From assembly GCA_026874595.1 (NCBI GenBank), contig CM049307.1:95330330-95394329 (forward strand): 64,000 nucleotides of DNA, in the 5' to 3' direction. The notes under the pieces were generated by a model. The model was not told where the DNA came from and did not search any database. It saw nothing but the letters and a program-made list of their open reading frames with translations. Source of the DNA: Sipunculus nudus (Eukaryota > Annelida > Sipuncula > Golfingiida > Sipunculidae). A program made the position numbers and the translations under genes. Positions 23,801-32,300 of the stretch are shown piece by piece (positions within the stretch are counted from its first letter, which is position 1; the number at the start of each line of letters is the position of its first letter).

Positions 23801-26316
23801 CCGGGTTTTTTTCGATTTCGAACTGCCGAGGACATTCCTTGCCTGTAGGGCCGTCGTGACCTTTGCAAGGAAATTTACAGGTTGTGCAAGTCCTTACTTT
23901 ATCCGAACTCATGGTGCGATGACTTAACTAACGATTACATGTACGTGCGACACCGACAAAACACAACGTGCAACTGACTGGCTGGGGTGTGAACAGTGAT
24001 TACTGAAGCGTGAGTTCCCCGGCCCCGTGTATAACTAAGCGGGTTTAAGGGGGACGGCTCCACCTGAATAGATACGGGTTGCCAGGTCTGCAAGATTCAA
24101 CTTTAAGCGTTAACAATAATTAACTTCTTTAATTTACATTAAAATATCTCAGAATCAGTACGATTGCTGCAAATTTGAAAAATATCACGAAATTCCATGA
24201 TTTCTCCCCAAAATTGCGTAACCATGGTAACAGCAAATTTAAGTAAGCTACATGTCAAAAGAAAGGCCAGGTGATGACGAAAAAAATGAGCTATTGCAGC
24301 AGTAGATAAGCCTATTTATGGCGAAGTTATAGTGCAAAAACCGTTAACCATACCTGTCGTGACCTTGACCCTTGACCTTGGAGCAATGTTGACCAAAAAC
24401 AATAGGGCAGCTAGAAATCGGTTTGTCAATCAAGCCTGTAAGTTTCAAGTTGATTGATGCAAAAGTGTGGCCTGGAGAGTGCAGACAAACAAACTAGACG
24501 ACCAGAGGTCGAACGCTTGCCGGAAGTTGAAATGACAGACAGATGGACAGACAGAACATATTGTGGGTTTTCTATTATTTGAATGACCCTCAGCGTTTGC
24601 TGAGAAGTTGTGGCCTGTAAAATGACATATCAGACAAAACAACGAGGAAGCAGACAAAGCTGACCACAAAAGACTAACAGACAAACATAATGACACATCT
24701 GTGATAACAGATTACCAGACAAAAGTGCCGAAGGCAAAGAAGAGCAAAATTAGCGATGGTTTATGTAGATAAGGTTTATAATTTTGGAGATATGGCCAAA
24801 ACATGATATGTTGGGGAGGTGAAGGTGCAGCGCCCCCTAGTGGCTATATCCGGAAAATGAAAAATCTGTTTTGAGATATTAGTGAAACACATAAGATGTA
24901 CCAGTTTTAAAAGGATTCCTGAAAAAACTGTGGCCTGTAGAATGCTATATATGAGACGCAAGAACCAGCAAGTAGGCGAATTTGAGGACAACTGACAAAC
25001 AGACAGACACACTGACAAAGTCATACAAGAATGAGACCAGATGACATTACTAGGTCATGGAGAAGACCCAGGGAAAGAAAATAAGCCATAGTTTCTGTAA
25101 TTGAGGCTTTGGGTTTTAGAGATATGGTCAATATAATGATATGTGTGTGAGGGTCAGGTGCAGCGCCACCTAGCGGCTCTATCCGGAAAATGAAAAAAAA
25201 TTGTGAGATATTTTTGTAAAATATAATATGCATCAGTTTTCAAATGCTTCTTTAAAAACTGTGGCCTGTAGAATGCTATATGCGAGACGCAAGAATCAGC
25301 AAGCAGCCAAATTTGAGGACAACTGACAAACAGACGGACACACTGACAAAGTGACACAAGATTGATACCAGATGACATTATCAGTTTATGGAGAAGACTC
25401 AGAGGGAAAAAATAAGCTATAGTTTATGTAATTGAGGCTTTGGGTTTTAGAGATATGGCCAATGTAATGATATGTGTGTGAGGGTCGTATGCAGCACCCC
25501 CTAGCAGCAATATTCAAAAAATGAAAAAACCATTTCGAGATACTAGTGTAGGACTTATGATATGTCAGTTTCAAAATGATTCCTGCAATAATGTGGCCTT
25601 TGGCGCAAGATGAATGAAATCTCGAAATATCTCTATTCACGAGATATTTTACAAGATACTGCAAGACTTGTAATAAAATCTTGTAGTACTAGTTGAATGC
25701 TACCTGATGCAAAAAACTAGATCACTCTAGCTTTAAAACTGACAAAGTTAGAAAAATAAGACCCCTTATATTCGAATATCATGACTTTTCCCCAAAATTT
25801 GTAACCATGGTTACGGCAAATTTGAGTCAGCTACACACCAGATGACAGGCCTTGGAATGACGATTAAAATGAGCTATTGTTGAAGTAGATATGACTATTA
25901 GTCACAAAGATATGAAGAAAAAACCGTTTTGAGAAGTTTTGATGACCTTGACCTTGACCTTTGACCTATTTCGACCAAAAAAAATAGGGCACCTAGAAAT
26001 TTAATTCTCCATCATCTCTGAAAGTTTCAAGGTGATTGTGGCAAAATTGTGGCCAGGAGAGTGCAGACAAACAAACAGACAGACAAACAGACAAACAGAC
26101 AAACAGACATACGCAACTGACCAATATGCTTGCCGAAATCTTTGATTCCGGCAAGCAACAAACAGACAAATGGACATACGCAACTGACCAACCAACTTGC
26201 CGAAATCGAAGATTTCCGGCAAGCAATAACAGTGAAAAATAAAATGATAACATAAATATTACAGAAAGCATGTGTATATCCGTCGCACATATATTCTAAT
26301 GCACTGACTACAGATA

Positions 26317-26362
<46 letters not shown>

Positions 26363-29300
26363 ATGTATATAATTATATATCAATACAACCAGTAAGTGAC
26401 TTATAGTAACTGGATATCAGAAATTATTAATAAATCTTTCAAGATTATACTTTAACTATAAAATATAGTGACCTATGTAAAGTTAAAATCTTGGCATTTT
26501 TACCTAAGCTTTCGTAATTTTGTCATTTTTTTACGTTAGAGAGTACTATTTTTTTTAGGTGTAGAGTATAATTATGATAGATTATTTTTTGTCGGGTGTC
26601 CGGAAATGGCCGACAGGGGGCGTTGTAAGACATTGCTGCGAAAATTCATCAATGACTCCCTACAGGCCGTCAGTTTTGAAAAATCTCTTTAAAACTCAAA
26701 CATTATATGTTAAATAAATGGAATGGAATTTTACATTTTTTTGTAATATATCTACCAGGGAGCGCTGCAGTGCAAACACGTCAAAATATGATTTTTGTCT
26801 CAAAGGTTAAAAACTATAAAAGATGTCCCAAATTTTATTAAAGAATCTGAAACTATCATCAATAGCTTATTCCTGGGTGCACTTGACCTCATTCAGTAGA
26901 TTTTTTTCATCACATAGAGTAGAAGATTGACCCCCATCTGTCCCTCTTTCTTTCTCCTTCAACTTCCGGCAAGCGCGCGACCTATGGTCGTCTAGTGTAT
27001 GTCTGTTTTTTCTTGTTTATTTTTCCGCACTCTACAGGCCACAGTATTGCAGCAATGGCTTTCAAACTTATGTAGTTAATATATAATCGTCCCACATAGA
27101 AGCCTATTGTTTTTGGGCAAGATAGGTCAAAGGTCAAAATCAGGGTCATCTGTCCATTTGTTTAACTGCACTCTGCTGACCACAAATTTGCAGCAATTGC
27201 ATTAAACGTATTGGGGTTATATAAAATCATACCCAATAGAAACCTATTGCTATGGGTCTTAATCGGTCAAAGGTCAAGGTCAGGGTCGTGGACACCCTTA
27301 CGAAAAGGTCGTAGTGGTCGTAGTTACATAAACTATAGCTCATTTTATTTTTCATCGAATGCGCTTTATCATTGAGGCAAAACCATCTCATTCTGTAATT
27401 ACCACGGTAACACATTTTTGGGGAAAATCTTAAAATTTCAAATTTTTTAAAATTACTTCGTCATTTTTAAGTTAGTGAAATCTAGTGTTTTGGAATATGT
27501 AGAGTGTAATTAGTATTGCTAGGTTTTCTTTAGGTTTTCGAAAATTGGCACCAGGGGGCGGATTACGACTTTTTTTGCGAAATTTATTTTATGATGGCCT
27601 AGAGGCCCCAATTTTGAAGTAATCACTCTGAAACTTATACCTACTATGTTAAATAGAAATATCTCGAAACCGATTTTTCATTTTTCGAATTTAGCTACCA
27701 GGGGGCGCTTCAGCTTAAACAGGTCAAAGTATGATTTTTGTCTTACAACTTAAAAACTATAAAAAATGTTAAATTTTTTATTACGGAACCTGAAACTATA
27801 AACAAAACGCTTATTCCTGGAGGCGTTTGAACTAATTCTGTGTTAATCATGGTGATCTATTTTGAGTAAAATTCTTGACATTTTTACAATATCTTTTTTA
27901 CCTTTTTCATTTTTAACGCTAGAGGAGGGTAGCTTTTAGCATCATGTAGAGTTCAGTTAGTGTTACAAGACTAAATTTCAAGTTCCGCAAAATGACCAAC
28001 AGGGGGCGCTGCAGGCGCTGCGACCTCTCACTTAATGAGGCTTAACATGCCTCAATTTTGCAGCAGTTATTTTCAAACTGATATATTATATGTTTTACAG
28101 TAATATCTCAAAAACAATTTTCATATTTGGTATATGATCTCCAGGGGCTCGCTGCTCTGACAACACTGGAATTAATCATTATCGTGCCATATTTCTAAAG
28201 CTATAAATGATAATATAATTTTCATTACAGCATCTGAAATTAGAAAAGATGGCCTTATTCCTTGGGAGATTTGACCATATTCAGCCATAATCAGGTAGAC
28301 CTAATTTATGGTAAAACTTATCAAACTTAGAAATATTTGAATATTTCTATCTCTGACACAGCCCCAGTTTCATGCAATCACTCTGAAACTTATACCATTT
28401 GTAAATATCTATTACCATCAGACCCATTCGTTTTTTTTTTTCAAAATTGGGTCAAAAGTCAAATGTAAAGGCCACAAGGACGCCAAATTATCTTATTTTC
28501 TTCATGATTTGTTTATCGCATCCACATAAACAGTTGCTCATTTTAGTCTCCCGTTCATTCTTCATAATATAACAGAATAATTTGACCTTGACCTACTTCT
28601 ATTTCAAGTTTCGGCAAGCGTTCGACCTATGGTCTCTAGTCTGTCTGTCTGTTTGTCGGTCTATATGCTCTCTACAGGCCATAATTGAAGCAATAGCTTT
28701 AAAAAACAGCTGGTCGACAATCAAAAGTCTTAGAAACCTATTGTTTTTGGCCAATATAGGTCAAAGATCAAGGTCGAGATCATCAAAAAACATATTTTTT
28801 TTATTTTCGTCATAACTTCGCCAATGTTTGTCCTATCTTGAACAATTAGGCTCAATATCTTCCACTGGGTCTTCTCCATAACCTGATCTGGCCGACTGGT
28901 CGTCTTCATGTGTCACTTTGTTAGTATGCCTCTCTGATAGTCAGTTGTCCTTTTATTTCCATACTTTATTTTCTTGCGTCTGACATACAGCATCCTACAG
29001 GCCAAAATTTTGAAGAAATCCTTTTGATACTGGTACTGCTTATGCTAAACACTAATATCTCGACAAAAATATTTCCATTTCCGGAAATGGGCACTAGAGG
29101 GCGCTCACTCGAACCTCCCCAACTTATTCTTTTTTGGCCATTTCTCCAAAATTATAAACCTCAATTACACAAAGTATAGCTTCCTCAGAGTCTTCTCCAT
29201 AACCTGGACTAGCCTTCTGGTCTCAATCTCTGGTCACTTTGTCAGTATGTCTGTCTGTTTGTCAGTTGTCCTCTAATTCGCCTGCTTGCTGGTTCTTGCG

Positions 29301-32300
29301 TCTAACATATAACATTTATCAGTCCTCTGTTTTGCTGGAATCACTTGGTAAATTACCCATATGTGTATTGTCTGAAAAGGTCAAAGGTCAAGGTCTTATT
29401 TCCCCTCATAACTTTGACAATATTGGTCCTATCTTCACAAGCAATGGCTCATGTTTTCCCTCATCTTCCTTGCTCATTCATTTGACTATTCCTACGTCAT
29501 TTCCAGCAAGCGCTCGACCTCAGGTCGCCTAGTCTGTCTCTCTGACTCTCTGTCCCTCTGTCTGTCCGACCGTCAGGTTTTCGTTTCCGGGTGATAACTT
29601 TCCTAAATATCATCCGATTTCATTCAAATATTGTTTAATGATTGCTCTCATGCATCCCTTGGTTGGGATCCATTTTGGGGTGTATATCTGAATTTTATTT
29701 TCTCCAGCTCGAAAACAAAACTATTAAATCTTGTTCCTATTTTACAGCCTAAATTATGACATGTCGAGACATCATCAGGGCACCATGAAAACTAAACACA
29801 ACCACTATGAAATGGGGACACATCTTCAGGCAAACATAAAAACTTAAAAATATTGATTTTGGAAGCATAAAAGACAACATGAGGCAGAAGCGGAGGACTT
29901 AAGTTCGCCGAATTTGCTTGTTAAACTTCACATTAATGTCTTTCACTGTTCTTTGATAGCAGACACAATATATAGAGCATCTGTACCGTGGTACACAGGA
30001 CTGACCAAGGTGAATACACCACGCCTCCTTCAGCAGCTGCCTTATTTAACTCTCCCTGGGAAGTCACATGAACTTGCAGAGGGGTGACGGCAGATACACG
30101 ACGGCCTTTTCCTAAATATAATTAAAAAACCCTAAAGCTCTTATCATTAAAAAGAGACAAATAACCGTAAAATAGTTATATGATTTGCCTCCAGGTGGCA
30201 GTACCAGTTGCGCCACAGCAGGGCCAAGTTTGAATTATAACGTCTTAACCAATGCATCGACTGAGTCAGTCTAATTATATATATTTTCTCTCAGGATTGC
30301 TAATGATTGGAGCTTCGACGAGGCTGTATCAGAGGATTACAAGTGTGAGGTCCACTCCTTTGATCCCAGGTATTAGGATTTAATCTGAATTCGTTTCCAT
30401 TTTCACCAAGGGTGAGCGGGAAAACCATACCCAACGGTCATGCTTCCATCATGAACGAGTGCGCCTTTCGGGTGTTCCTTGGTGCTATGACCCAGCAAAG
30501 GGGATGGCACACACCTAGGACGCGCAGGAATGGTGTGAGGAACATGATTGTCGCGTGAACGCCCAGCTCACGTAGTCCGTAACCAGAACGCGTTTCTCAG
30601 ATGTACACAGTACCTTATTAAGCAAGTAGAATAATAACAGAAACAAGCTTGTTTCTTTTCTAATGTTGTAGATAAATTTGGTTAATAACTTAACGTGTGT
30701 TTAACTTGTTTTCGTTAGGATCAAATACTACACATTTATCAAGGCAAAGCTTTCCAGAGGAACATATTTGAGAATAAAGGTAAAAATATATGATTAAAAT
30801 TTTCAGTTCAGACACCACATGTCGCTGATAAATAATTGTGATAGTTAGATGCATTAACCCCCCCCCCCCCCCCCAGTCCGTAAACGAGTAATAATGGGAA
30901 GTCCACTACGATATCAATAGCCTTTAGAATAAGGCGAAGGTCAAAAATAAATATAAGGTGAAAATCCATGTCCTAAGACTAATAGTGTGCCATAATGTCA
31001 GCTATTGAAAATTAGCCTTTTGGAGATCGAGCGCAATAAATTCCATTCACATTTTTAAACCCAAATGTGGACATATAAAGAAACTCATCCAGAATGTAAA
31101 CCTTCCCAATCCTACGGGGAGGTTTAAATAATACTGTAATTTTGTAGTATCCCATAACAAAATGCAGTCATATGTAAACATTTGTGTTTACTGCGGTAGT
31201 GTAACACGTAAACTGCCGCATCAGTCGTACAATATACTTTTACAGTTTATATTTACGACTGGCTATTGATCAGGAAATAAAATCAATTTTTAGTATGGTC
31301 CAGTTTGTTTAGTACTTTGCATTAGTATTTACGCATCTAAGCAAAATTGTTTGTCCAAAATTACCTCGGTGTATATATTTTTTTATATATTTTATGGAGA
31401 TTTGCGGGGGTAAAAGGTGACAATTTCATGCTGTTGCTTTCAAGTATTGGCAAAGAAGATCACAAGCATTCGGAGAGTGTATGGTTTCATAACCTTGGTC
31501 TATCTGGCAAGGATGGTGCGGTCAAAAACACCTGGAAAGTCAAGACACTGAATACCATAATAAATGAGCTTAACCACACTGATGTAAGTGTAAAAAAAAT
31601 TCACACTGTATCACTGTAGCAACATTCTTATTCTCTGTTTTTCGTCTGTCTGTCCCTATGTCTGTCCATCTGTGTGTCCCTTTGTCCGTCCGTCATGCCG
31701 TCTGTCAGTTAGGTTTTTGTTTCCGTTTGATAACTTTCCTAAATATTTTCCGATTTCATTCAAATTTCAGTGATTGCTCTCATACTTACCTTGGATGGGA
31801 TTGTTTTGGTATGTCTGTCTGACAAGATAATTATACAGTAGGATCTTTCATTGTTGACATGATGAATCACCACATTTAGTGTCACTAATCACCAACAGGT
31901 ATGGCTAGCGGGGACGAACATTTTTTTTCAGTAACTGCCAAGTGCTGCAATCTGTTGAGCGTGGTTAAAACTATTTGCCCTTAGTCACAACAGACAATTC
32001 ATCCCAAACCTGAAGGAAGAAGCGGCGGACATAAATTTCTTGAGATGGCTTGTTACTAATATGCTTGTCTTGTCGATTTCTCGGCCAATAATTGAAATAA
32101 TAAGAATTAATTTCACCCCGTGTAAACGGTTTTGAAAAATATAATAGGATGCCTTTTCGATTACTATGATCAGAAACTGTATTTCTGCAGCTGTTAATTT
32201 CGTTGACCAGAAAATGGAATGTCGCGTTGATTTCTAAAAGACGTACAATGCATTCTGTGCATTTTTTCCAGTGATTCTTGGGCATCGTTGATATATGGCC

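Larger units (their letters stand above)
19598..24140 (-). mobile_element. Ngaro-type tyrosine-recombinase retrotransposon (DIRS order)
   Basis: A 4,543-bp element on the - strand with overlapping Gag-like, RT/RNase H and tyrosine recombinase frames. Split direct repeats are arranged A1 (24,140-23,949), ORFs, B1 (20,143-20,040), A2 (20,039-19,848), 146 bp unique, B2 (19,701-19,598). B1 and B2 look identical over 104 bp. A1 and A2 differ at one position over 192 bp. It sits between 'ATGTTACAT' and 'AAAATATCTC', a site intact in unit 2, and there is no target-site duplication. Lack of duplication, split repeats and a recombinase in place of an integrase are hallmarks of Ngaro/PAT elements. No methyltransferase frame was seen, which favours Ngaro. 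Near-identical repeats indicate recent insertion, yet two frames carry single-base lesions. Confidence 0.9.
17714..24490 (-). repeat. Higher-order repeat unit 3, interrupted by a Ngaro-type element
   Basis: After removing the 4,543-bp insertion at 19,598-24,140, this unit is about 2.23 kb and collinear with unit 2. It carries eight 148-bp subunits. A ~200-bp deletion joins 'CAAGATTTT' directly to 'GTGCTGTGATGG' near 19,453 (compare 17,020 and 17,219). Its right end (24,361 onward) is more diverged than units 1 and 2. Confidence 0.85.

Noticed and set aside
25993-26271. Cys/Leu/Ser-rich frames such as 'VCLSVCLFVCLFVCL'
   Set aside because: They are produced by the (ACAG/ACAA)n tract of the repeat family. 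The same explains frames near 28,582-28,815 and 29,239-29,532.
30721-30780. Candidate extra exon of METTL24-like A between AG and GTAAAA
   Set aside because: Exon 4 joins exon 5 directly to give the expected SFDPS motif. The matching B sequence (about 52,782-52,830) is not open or conserved.
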